Shown one piece after another: positions 1 through 6,019 of a stretch of DNA of 7,172 nt. This DNA comes from Deltaproteobacteria bacterium (GTDB lineage Bacteria > Desulfobacterota > Desulfobacteria > Desulfobacterales > JAFDCJ01). The notes below the pieces were generated by a model. That model made no database searches. It saw only the letters and a program-made list of their open reading frames with translations, and was not told where the DNA came from. The translations under genes were made by a program, and so were the position numbers. The number at the start of each line of letters is the position of its first letter. The first letter of the stretch is position 1. The DNA is taken from positions 1 through 7,172 of the forward strand of contig JAFDDW010000088.1 of assembly GCA_019310665.1 (NCBI GenBank). Direction: 5' to 3'.

Positions 1-264
1 GCTGGTGAGAATGGATGTATCCGTTGTCAGGGCAATGGCAGCCAGGGGCGGGCGTTCAATTAGAAAGCGGTTGACAAATTCAGCTGCCAGGTGCTGGGCA
101 TCCGCAGCGCTGCCGCCGTTTCCGAAAATGAGTACTTTGTTGCCCCCTGCCATACAGTCAGTGAGCAGATCCGCCGCTTTGATGATAGTGTCCAGATTGG
201 TTTCCACACAGCTTCGCTTGGCCGTGATGCCGGCCTCCAATATGTCAAGGATGATATCTTTCAT
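1..264 (-). CDS. gmhA: Phosphoheptose (sedoheptulose 7-phosphate) isomerase, N-terminal part, cut by window edge
   Basis: This is the first 88 residues of a SIS-domain sugar isomerase; the rest lies beyond base 1. The family converts sedoheptulose 7-phosphate to D-glycero-D-manno-heptose 7-phosphate in the cytoplasm, the first step to ADP-heptose for the LPS inner core. The SIS signature is clear at residues 48-67 (FGNGGSAADAQHLAAEFVNR), followed by ERPPLAAIALTTDTSILTS, which is typical of GmhA rather than other SIS proteins. His58 and Glu62 match the spacing of the known metal-binding His/Glu pair. The start ATG (264-262) overlaps the TGA of the upstream TPR gene (ATGA). An AAAGG ribosome-binding site at 272-276, seven bases upstream, supports the start. 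The catalytic C-terminal half cannot be checked here. A related SIS protein such as DiaA is a less likely alternative. Confidence 0.9.
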   Translation of the reverse strand, partial: MKDIILDILEAGITAKRSCVETNLDTIIKAADLLTDCMAGGNKVLIFGNGGSAADAQHLAAEFVNRFLIERPPLAAIALTTDTSILTS

Positions 265-1604
265 TTTTCAACCTTTATGCGGTCCTTAATCGCCTGGATG
301 TCCGTGGCGGCGTCATAGCCGAGGGATGTTGCTTTTTCAAATTCTTTCAAGGCCTCGTCAAGGCGGTTGTGATTGGAAAAATGACGGCCCAGCCGGTGGT
401 GGAAAAGACCGTTTTCAGGAGAGATCACCACACTTTCGCTTAAAAACATCTGGCTAATTTCCGGATTTTCCCCCTGATCATCAAATAGACCGCCCAGGGC
501 CGACAACGCAGCGGCATCGTGGGGGTTGTGCTTAATGGCCTTTTTATAGGCTGGGATGGCGGCTTCCGGCATGTGGTCGGCAGCGTAGCAGTCTCCCAGA
601 TATCGGTAAACCTGACCTGATTCCGGTTCCAGTTCGGCGGCGCGTTCGAGATATGGCCTGCATTTTTCAAAATTGCCTGTTTCCAGGTAGAGTGTCCCGG
701 TTTGAAAAGCCACCTCGTAATTATTGCCGTTGATTTTGTCAGCATCCAGAAAGTATTCCAGCGCCCGATCCCGCTGCTCGATTAAAAGATGGACCAATCC
801 CAGGTTGTACAGAGCCATGTATTCCCCCGGGTCTATGGCAATCGCCTTTTGGAATTCTGCGATCGCTGAATCATGATGGCTCTGAAGACCGTAACACACG
901 CCGAGGCTGTTGTGTACGTTTACATTGCTGGGATCGAGTTCAAGGGCAAGTTTAAATTCATAGATGGCTGCCTGTATTTTTCCTTTTTCGTAAAATTTGT
1001 CACCGCTGATGTTTAAGCTGACAGCGTCAAAGGCAACTAAACTGTTGGCTCCAAAAAAAGTAGCATGGTCAAGGGCCTTGCGGGCATTGTTTATAATTTC
1101 GGGTTTTTTATAAGCCATAGTGGGAAATGAGGCCACCCCGATGGTAACCGTTTTAGCGGTTTTTTCCACCAGTCGCTTTTGAAAATCGTGGGCCAGTTCA
1201 AGACTATCCGATCCGTTTCTGCCGGGGAAAAAACTGGCGAAAAACCCGGCTTCCAGGGTGCCCCACAAACCGTTTTCCTGGCGGCACAACCGGTCTAAAA
1301 TGCCGGCAACATCAACATGCCCGTCATCACCTTCCGGCAGTTCAGCTGGGTCGCTATCTTCTTGCACCTGATCCAGCCGGATAACCATGGCGCTGAATTG
1401 AGCAATGGCGTCCAGTTGCTGATAGGCACGGTTGATAAAATCGTTGCCGCTGAGCATATCCGGAAAAGCAGATCGCACAGCGTCTTGGGCATCGATTATC
1501 TCTTTGCTCTTTGTTTCCTTTAAGCGTCCGGTGTCCGTTTTGGATAGCAAAAAGTGGCTTTCAGATCCCTGGCTGTGAAAAAGCCTTTTATTTCTGGTGG
1601 TCAT
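261..1604 (-). CDS. Degenerate GGDEF domain plus seven-TPR protein
   Basis: A 447-residue soluble protein with no visible signal peptide or membrane segment. Residues about 55-193 follow the GGDEF (diguanylate cyclase) fold: the strand MVIRLDQV (73-80), the I-site/active-site stretch at 108-121, TVTIGVASFP (152-161), and an A-rich helix ending in GANSLVAFD (185-193). The active motif GGDEF aligns with LEAGF (117-121), and the RxxD inhibitory site aligns with RQEN (108-111), so cyclase activity and classic c-di-GMP feedback binding are both unlikely. About seven tetratricopeptide repeats follow (about 202-225, 228-259, 261-292, 296-327, 330-361, 364-396, 399-429), a protein-binding scaffold. 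Its ATG overlaps the selA TGA, and its TGA overlaps the gmhA ATG, so it is probably translated by coupling. A role as a scaffold or non-catalytic sensor is inference; the partner is unknown. Confidence 0.85.
   Translation of the reverse strand: MTTRNKRLFHSQGSESHFLLSKTDTGRLKETKSKEIIDAQDAVRSAFPDMLSGNDFINRAYQQLDAIAQFSAMVIRLDQVQEDSDPAELPEGDDGHVDVAGILDRLCRQENGLWGTLEAGFFASFFPGRNGSDSLELAHDFQKRLVEKTAKTVTIGVASFPTMAYKKPEIINNARKALDHATFFGANSLVAFDAVSLNISGDKFYEKGKIQAAIYEFKLALELDPSNVNVHNSLGVCYGLQSHHDSAIAEFQKAIAIDPGEYMALYNLGLVHLLIEQRDRALEYFLDADKINGNNYEVAFQTGTLYLETGNFEKCRPYLERAAELEPESGQVYRYLGDCYAADHMPEAAIPAYKKAIKHNPHDAAALSALGGLFDDQGENPEISQMFLSESVVISPENGLFHHRLGRHFSNHNRLDEALKEFEKATSLGYDAATDIQAIKDRIKVEK
272..276 (-). 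promoter_or_regulatory. Ribosome-binding site of gmhA
   Basis: AAAGG on the minus strand, seven bases before the gmhA ATG and inside the 3' end of the TPR gene. It lets gmhA initiate on its own as well as by coupling through the ATGA overlap. Confidence 0.6.
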
Positions 1605-3037
1605 AGCTTGTCTTTTTTCAATAGGTTTTCAAATGCCGTTCGTATGATCGGCAGATCATCGTCCTTCAGGGTTCTGGGGTCCATGATAAAGGCATCATCT
1701 TCGATGCGTCCGATAATGGGCGGATCATTTGCCCGCATGTTTCTTTCCAGTGTGTTGGCCGACATTGCTTTAATTCGTATTCTCAGGCAATTGCTCGGCA
1801 GTTCCATCATGGGCAAGGCGCCACCACCGGCTCTGGAAGATAGCCTGATCAGGCTTATTTCCATCCGGGTTGCGCCAATATTTGTCAGTTCATCCATCAG
1901 ATTTGAGGCCCTGATTTCAATGTCGTCGATATTCATGGTTAACATCCGCAGGGTGGGAATCATAGCAACCGCTTTTTCCTCATCTCGATAAAGGCGCAAT
2001 GTGCTTTCAAGGGCGGCTAAAGTCAGTTTGTCGATACGCAGGGCCCGGGCCAGCGGGTTTTTCTTAATTTGGTCAACAATCGGGTTTTTACCAACGATAA
2101 TGCCCCCTTGAGGGCCTCCCAGAAGCTTGTCACCGCTAAAAGTCACTATATCAGCGCCCGAGGCAACCGATTCCTGGACAGTGGGCTCTTTAACCAGACC
2201 GTACTTTGAAAAATCAATAAAGGTGCCGCTTCCGAGATCTTCCATGACGGGCACCCTGTGCCTGGCACCCAGTTCAGCCATTTCTTTTAGAGAGACTTCG
2301 GCCGTAAAACCGATGACACTGTAGTTGCTGCGGTGTACCTTGAGTAGAAGAGCGGTGTTCTCCTTTATGGCATTTTCATAATCTCTTAAATGGGTGCGAT
2401 TGGTGGTTCCGACTTCTCTTAAAATCCCTCCGCTTTTTGCCATCACATCAGGCACCCTGAACGAACCTCCAATTTCCACCAGTTCACCCCTGGAAACGAT
2501 GACTTCTTTGCCTTTGGCAATGGTCTCCAGGCAAAGCAGGACGGCCCCGGCATTATTATTGACCACCATTGCGGCCTGAGCGCCACTGATTTCACACAGC
2601 AAATCTTCGACACTGGTGTATCTGGAACCCCGTTTGCCGGCTTCAAGGTTATATTCCAGGTTGGAATAACCTCCGGCAATTACGGAAATATTATCGATCA
2701 CCGCTTGAGGGAGCAATGAACGACCAAAATTTGTGTGCACCACCACACCGGTGGCATTCACCAGGGGTTTCAAGTTGGGTGTGGTGGCCTTTATAACCGC
2801 CGCCGTGACCGCTTCAGTGATGTGAGCATCCGACAGGCTTTCCTCTGTGATATCCCGCTCGGTTCTGAGAATGCCGGTTCGCAGGGTTTCCAGGATTTTT
2901 CTGATGGAGCTAAGCAGCACCGTTTTTGGAATATCCTGGAAAAACGGCCGGGTCTCACAGAGTTCCAGAACATGATCGACGCCGGGAAGCATTCGCAGCA
3001 TGTTTTGTTGGCTTTTGGATATTTTCTTTTGGCTCAT
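1601..3037 (-). CDS. selA: L-seryl-tRNA(Sec) selenium transferase
   Basis: SelA is a cytoplasmic PLP enzyme that converts Ser-tRNA(Sec) to Sec-tRNA(Sec) using selenophosphate, so the host probably makes selenoproteins. From the chosen ATG the protein has 478 residues (E. coli SelA has 463). Family landmarks are an N-terminal LRMLPGVDHVLE segment, NATGVVVHTNFGRSLLP, NLEYNLEAGKRGSRY, RGELVEIGGSFRVPDV, EVGTTNRTHLRDY, and the PLP-lysine motif FSGDKLLGGPQGG with Lys304 (E. coli Lys295). The reading frame stays open upstream to a TTG at 3133, which would add 32 residues containing CSEC. I prefer 3037 because family homology begins there, although neither start has a strong ribosome-binding site. 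selB is not in view; the gene lies between the CheD-HDOD gene and the TPR gene, overlapping the latter by ATGA. SelA-like ammonia-lyases are less likely given the full set of motifs. Confidence 0.93.
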   Translation of the reverse strand: MSQKKISKSQQNMLRMLPGVDHVLELCETRPFFQDIPKTVLLSSIRKILETLRTGILRTERDITEESLSDAHITEAVTAAVIKATTPNLKPLVNATGVVVHTNFGRSLLPQAVIDNISVIAGGYSNLEYNLEAGKRGSRYTSVEDLLCEISGAQAAMVVNNNAGAVLLCLETIAKGKEVIVSRGELVEIGGSFRVPDVMAKSGGILREVGTTNRTHLRDYENAIKENTALLLKVHRSNYSVIGFTAEVSLKEMAELGARHRVPVMEDLGSGTFIDFSKYGLVKEPTVQESVASGADIVTFSGDKLLGGPQGGIIVGKNPIVDQIKKNPLARALRIDKLTLAALESTLRLYRDEEKAVAMIPTLRMLTMNIDDIEIRASNLMDELTNIGATRMEISLIRLSSRAGGGALPMMELPSNCLRIRIKAMSANTLERNMRANDPPIIGRIEDDAFIMDPRTLKDDDLPIIRTAFENLLKKDKL

Positions 3038-3133
3038 AATGTCATAATTTAGGCCTTTAGCGCCTTTTATTTGCTTATCGGCACACTCGCTGCACCAACC
3101 GGCTTGTCCGGGATAGGAAGAAGGGACCTTCAA

Positions 3134-4492
3134 CTATCGTTGTAACATAGCCATTTCCGGCGATGATTCAAATACCCCGACAGGAATCAGGTCCACAATA
3201 TCCGCAAATTTATTAATGGACAACCCGATGGTTTCCATCCTCGAGGCAAGGGCTTCGGTGTTCAACCGTTCCAGCTCGAGACCGCTGTGGAACCTGGACA
3301 TGAGTAGATCCGCCAGGTAAACAACATGCGCCAGTTCAAGATGTCGGGCTGCCTGTTCAGGTTCGTGATGATGCCGGATGATGTCGATGAGTGATTCCGG
3401 AAACGACCATTTCCGGGCAAGTTTACTCCCGACCTGGGTGTGATCGATGCCCAGAATCTCTTTTTCCGCTTCTGAAAAATTATTTTCTTCTTCAAACAAT
3501 TTGCGGTAAAAAAGCGGATAGGCCGAGGTGATGGATTGATCGAGCACCACCTTTCCGATGTCATGCAGAAGTCCGGCCGTATAAGCTAAACCCGGTTCTA
3601 CGCTGCCGGTGTAGTCGGCCAGTTTCTCGGCAATGACGGCCGTGCCGACGGCGTGATGATACAGCCCGCCTTTACACAAGGAATAGCCCAAACCCGAATG
3701 GCTGAAGAACTCATTGACCGAGACGGAGATAACCAATTTTACAAGCAGTCGCAACCCTAAAAATACCAGAGCCTGGTCCAGTGATTCCACCTTGTTGCTG
3801 CTGGCAAATGCCACAGAATTGCAAAGCTTAAGTGTTCGAGCACTGATCACCTGATCTTGGCGGATTTCTTCAGCCAGGGCCTTGATCTCATATTCTTCAT
3901 TATCAATCAATCTTAAAATTTTGAGGGCCACCTGGGGAATTGGCTGGATGGTCTCCATGGCCTGCTCAATTTCTCCGGCTGAAGATAAATGAATTTCACC
4001 GGCAGTTGAATCCATGTCTATCGGCGCCGGTTCGATGCGGCATTGCCCGTTTTGCATATTCAGATTCAGGCTGCAGGTGAAAAACCCGCCGGTTTCCGAT
4101 TTCTCAACCTTGATGTTTTCTGCCTTGAGGTATTGCAGCACCGTTTCCACCGTCCGGCCACCGATATCCAGGTGCAAATCCATGTCTTCCAACGGTCCCA
4201 CCAGGGCGCCGCCGGCAATAAACGCTTTCAGGCGACTTTTAGATGCGCCCTCATTACAGATGGCCTCGAGAAACAGTGGAAATCCTGTGGATGCATACTT
4301 TTCAGGTTGGATACTGCCGGCCAGGGAAACCGGTTCCGGCAGCAACAAATGAATCAATCCACCGACTTGCGCTTCTTCATCAAACAGGGCGACGCCAACG
4401 CAGGTTCCGAGAAAGGACTGAAGGATCAGCGGTTGGAAGCGACTGACATAATAACTGCCTGCCGCCACATGGTAGTGCTGTTGGATTTGCAT
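3134..4492 (-). CDS. CheD-like deamidase domain fused to HDOD signalling domain
   Basis: A 452-residue soluble protein with two domains. Residues about 8-156 match CheD, the chemoreceptor glutamine deamidase: FLGTCVGVALFD (27-38), GGLIHLLLPEP (44-54), KYASTGFPLFLE (65-76), RLKAFIAGGA (87-96), DIGGRTVETVLQYL (109-122) and ETGGFF (133-138). The catalytic Cys31/His48 pair is present with the 17-residue spacing of Thermotoga CheD; the third catalytic Thr appears replaced (Gln25). Residues about 174-400 form an HDOD domain: IPQVALKILRLID, LGLRLLVKLVISVSV, YHHAVGTAVIAEK (278-290), LLHDIGKVVL (308-317), GIDHTQVGSKLARKWSFPE and IIRHHHEPEQ (371-380), so the HD metal-site residues look retained. ATG at 4492 has AGG six bases upstream (4499-4501). 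It is the first gene of the leftward operon. Deamidation of receptors by this protein is plausible but unproven. Confidence 0.87.
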   Translation of the reverse strand: MQIQQHYHVAAGSYYVSRFQPLILQSFLGTCVGVALFDEEAQVGGLIHLLLPEPVSLAGSIQPEKYASTGFPLFLEAICNEGASKSRLKAFIAGGALVGPLEDMDLHLDIGGRTVETVLQYLKAENIKVEKSETGGFFTCSLNLNMQNGQCRIEPAPIDMDSTAGEIHLSSAGEIEQAMETIQPIPQVALKILRLIDNEEYEIKALAEEIRQDQVISARTLKLCNSVAFASSNKVESLDQALVFLGLRLLVKLVISVSVNEFFSHSGLGYSLCKGGLYHHAVGTAVIAEKLADYTGSVEPGLAYTAGLLHDIGKVVLDQSITSAYPLFYRKLFEEENNFSEAEKEILGIDHTQVGSKLARKWSFPESLIDIIRHHHEPEQAARHLELAHVVYLADLLMSRFHSGLELERLNTEALASRMETIGLSINKFADIVDLIPVGVFESSPEMAMLQR

Positions 4493-4505
4493 AGATCGCC
4501 TGAGT

Positions 4506-4521
4506 TATTTACCTGTAAATA
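4506..4521. promoter_or_regulatory. Perfect 7-bp palindrome in the 5' leader of the leftward operon (operator candidate)
   Basis: TATTTAC-CT-GTAAATA is an exact inverted repeat with a two-base centre, lying between the predicted transcription start (about 4528) and the CheD-HDOD ATG. The tight centre suits a dimeric DNA-binding repressor better than an RNA hairpin. The regulator is unknown. Confidence 0.4.
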
Positions 4522-4525
4522 CTAC

Positions 4526-4545
4526 AAATGTATACTTATACATTT
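4526..4545. promoter_or_regulatory. 9-bp inverted repeat over the -10 box (operator candidate)
   Basis: AAATGTATA and TTATACATTT form 9-bp complementary arms around a two-base centre. The palindrome covers the predicted -10 hexamer and transcription start, so a protein bound here would block RNA polymerase. AT-rich sequence makes chance palindromes more likely, but its position and its neighbour at 4506-4521 favour a real site. Confidence 0.42.
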
Positions 4546-4563
4546 TATACTTGATTATTTCAA
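4535..4563 (-). promoter_or_regulatory. Sigma70-type promoter for the CheD-HDOD/selA/TPR/gmhA operon
   Basis: On the minus strand TTGAAA (4563-4558) and TATAAG (4540-4535) each match the -35/-10 consensus at five of six bases, with an optimal 17-base spacer. Transcription would begin near 4528, leaving a leader of about 36 nt before the ATG at 4492. No other promoter is evident between the four leftward genes. Confidence 0.6.
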
Positions 4564-4662
4564 TAGAATTCTTGGCTGACTATTTGGCATTATTGGAAAA
4601 AATACTTTATGCCTGCTGAAATTTAAGATAGAGTATTCGGATAGAGGTTGAGGGGTTCTGAG

Positions 4663-4697
4663 TTCAGAGGTTCAGGGTTCAGAGGTTCAGGGTTCAG
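4663..4697. repeat. 15-bp direct tandem repeat, about 2.3 copies
   Basis: TTCAGAGGTTCAGGG occurs at 4663-4677 and 4678-4692 without change, followed by a partial TTCAG. Each unit is itself built from GGTTCAG half-units, and a looser version (GGTTCTGAG) precedes it. It looks like a slippage-type intergenic repeat; no function can be read from it. Confidence 0.85.
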
Positions 4698-4705
4698 CGC
4701 CGCCG

Positions 4706-4725
4706 CCGGCCAAAAAAACGGCCGG
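4706..4725. repeat. GC-rich hairpin CCGGCC / GGCCGG
   Basis: A perfect 6-bp all-GC stem with an eight-base A-rich loop, directly after the tandem repeat. No T-run follows on either strand, so it is not a standard intrinsic terminator. It could structure the rfbB leader or be part of a dispersed repeat. Confidence 0.55.
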
Positions 4726-4820
4726 TCAAATCGAAAATGAAACTTTGAAAAAGCGAATATCGACATTCTGCGGTTCGCTGTCCAACCCATCCGCTGGCTT
4801 CCTAAGCGGTCGGTTTGATC

Positions 4821-4827
4821 GAAGGGG
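4821..4827 (+). promoter_or_regulatory. Ribosome-binding site that fixes the rfbB start
   Basis: GAAGGGG lies seven bases before the ATG at 4835. The frame is open further upstream to a TTG at 4745, but this site and the family N-terminus both choose 4835. Confidence 0.75.
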
Positions 4828-4834
4828 AAACTTC

Positions 4835-5887
4835 ATGAAAAATATAATGGTTACCGGCGGTTGTGGTTTTATCGGAAGTGTTTTTATTCGCACCATGCTG
4901 TTAGATTCCGATTTTAAGGGCCGCATCATCAATGTAGACAAATTAACCTATGCCGGTAATCCGGATAACCTGGCCGATATCGCCAAGACGATCCCCGGGC
5001 GCTATGTTTTCATCAAAGCGGACATTTGTGATGCTGAGCCCATCAGCCATGCTTTTGACGCTTATCAAATTGACGCCGTCTGCAATTTTGCCGCGGAATC
5101 CCATGTGGATCGGTCCATCGTGGCGCCGGGTGCTTTCATCAAAACCAACATCGGGGGAACATTCAATCTGTTGGAAATTGCCCGCCGGAATCTGGATCGG
5201 CTGGTGCTTTTTCATCATGTGAGCACCGATGAGGTCTACGGTTCTCTGGGCGACAGCGGATTATTTACCGAGCAAACCCCTTACAGACCCAACAGCCCCT
5301 ATTCAGCTTCCAAAGCCGCCTCCGATCATCTTGTGCGCGCTTACAGCAAAACTTATGGCATGCCGGTTACCATATCCAACTGCTCTAATAATTACGGCCC
5401 GTACCAATTCCCGGAAAAATTGATACCGCTGATGATATTAAACGCCCTGGAAAATAGGGCCCTCCCGGTTTATGGTGACGGCAGCAATGTAAGAGACTGG
5501 CTGTATGTGAAAGATCACTGCCTGGCCGTCTGGGAAATAATGAAAAACGGCACCCGGGGAGAGACCTATAACATCGGCGGTCGTTACGAGATGGCCAACA
5601 TCGACACGGTAAACATGGTTTGCGACTTGCTGGATAAAATTAAACCCCGAGACGATCAATCATCCCGCAGGGAATTAATTGAATTTGTTAAAGACCGACC
5701 CGGCCATGATTTAAGATACGCGATAGATAGCAGCAAACTGGAAAATGAGCTGGGATGGGCTCCCCTGGAATCCTTTGAAAGCGGGTTGAAAAAAACCATT
5801 CAGTGGTACCTGGATAGCTCGCAATGGGTTGAACGGGTGAAAAGCGGCGAATATTTGAAGTGGGTGGAGCAGCATTACAAGGAATGA
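4835..5887 (+). CDS. rfbB: dTDP-glucose 4,6-dehydratase
   Basis: RfbB/RmlB converts dTDP-glucose to dTDP-4-keto-6-deoxyglucose with bound NAD+, the second step of dTDP-L-rhamnose synthesis for O-antigen or other surface glycans. The 350-residue protein is an extended short-chain dehydrogenase of usual family length (E. coli 361). The Rossmann motif TGGCGFIG is at 7-14, FAAESHVDRSI at 85-95, the catalytic Thr131-Asp132-Glu133 triad in STDEVYG, and Tyr156/Lys160 in YSASK. SNNYGPYQFPEKLIPL (184-199), YGDGSNVRDWLYV (213-225) and RPGHDLRYAID (288-298) are dehydratase-specific. Start is set by the GAAGGGG site at 4821-4827. The other rml genes are not adjacent; the next gene is pyrF. The final GAA-TGA codons coincide with the edge of a palindromic repeat. 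It could serve another 6-deoxysugar route, but the enzyme assignment is firm. Confidence 0.95.
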   Translation: MKNIMVTGGCGFIGSVFIRTMLLDSDFKGRIINVDKLTYAGNPDNLADIAKTIPGRYVFIKADICDAEPISHAFDAYQIDAVCNFAAESHVDRSIVAPGAFIKTNIGGTFNLLEIARRNLDRLVLFHHVSTDEVYGSLGDSGLFTEQTPYRPNSPYSASKAASDHLVRAYSKTYGMPVTISNCSNNYGPYQFPEKLIPLMILNALENRALPVYGDGSNVRDWLYVKDHCLAVWEIMKNGTRGETYNIGGRYEMANIDTVNMVCDLLDKIKPRDDQSSRRELIEFVKDRPGHDLRYAIDSSKLENELGWAPLESFESGLKKTIQWYLDSSQWVERVKSGEYLKWVEQHYKE

Positions 5888-6004
5888 AGAATGTCGAATG
5901 ACGAATGACGAATTAAGGAATTCTGTCGATTAAAGAATAAAATATAAATGACAGAGCGAAGCGATTCCAGCATTCGACATTCGTCAATCGTCCTTCGTCA
6001 TTTC
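5881..6004. repeat. Palindromic intergenic element, copy A (rfbB-pyrF gap)
   Basis: Nearly the whole gap folds into one long imperfect hairpin. Outer arms are iterated GAATGACG/GAATGTCG units: 5899-5918 pairs with 5967-5986 at 16 of 20 positions, and weaker pairing continues outward. The inner stem GGAATTCTGTC (5917-5927) pairs perfectly with GACAGA (5950-5955) plus ATTCC (5964-5968), leaving GCGAAGCG (5956-5963) bulged and a 22-base AT-rich loop. Copy B beyond pyrF shares two near-identical blocks: 5911-5931 equals 6794-6814, and 5953-5983 matches 6832-6862 with one mismatch. It has no coding capacity, so it is best described as a REP/MITE-like non-autonomous dispersed repeat. The pyrF ribosome-binding site lies just outside it. 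Confidence 0.88.
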
Positions 6005-6007
6005 TAT

Positions 6008-6011
6008 GAGG
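6008..6011 (+). promoter_or_regulatory. Ribosome-binding site that fixes the pyrF start
   Basis: GAGG lies eight bases before the ATG at 6020 and just outside repeat copy A. An in-frame ATG at 5948 would translate half of the repeat and has no comparable site. Confidence 0.7.
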
Positions 6012-6019
6012 TTACCAAA

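Larger units (their letters stand above)
4493..4834. other. Divergent intergenic region between the leftward operon and rfbB
   Basis: This 342-bp gap contains no credible gene. The left third is AT-rich and carries the leftward promoter and two palindromes. The middle carries a 15-bp tandem repeat and a GC-rich hairpin. The right third is the rfbB leader, with weak hairpins possible at 4752-4789 (AGCGAA/TTCGCT) and 4791-4809 (CCGCT/AGCGG). I could not identify a convincing rightward sigma70 or sigma54 promoter for rfbB. Open frames crossing it are extensions or shadows of the neighbouring genes. Confidence 0.6.

Noticed and set aside
1554..1991. 145-residue plus-strand open frame opposite selA
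   Set aside because: Shadow of the selA reading frame; composition and lack of domain signals argue against a gene.
4043..4579. 178-residue plus-strand open frame opposite the CheD-HDOD gene
   Set aside because: It is antisense to a well-supported gene, shows no recognisable domain and has no good initiation signal.
4706..4730. Intrinsic terminator at the GC-rich hairpin
   Set aside because: No T-run follows the stem on either strand, and it lies between divergent genes.
4745..4834. N-terminal extension of rfbB from TTG 4745 (30 extra residues)
   Set aside because: The strong ribosome-binding site and the Rossmann motif position both place the start at 4835; the extension has no family similarity.
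4564..4834. Rightward sigma70 or sigma54 promoter for rfbB
   Set aside because: TTGGCT/TTGGCA elements were considered, but no -10 or -12 partner with proper spacing was found.
5948..6019. pyrF start at ATG 5948
   Set aside because: It would translate the right arm of the palindromic repeat. The GAGG site and PyrF homology start at 6020.
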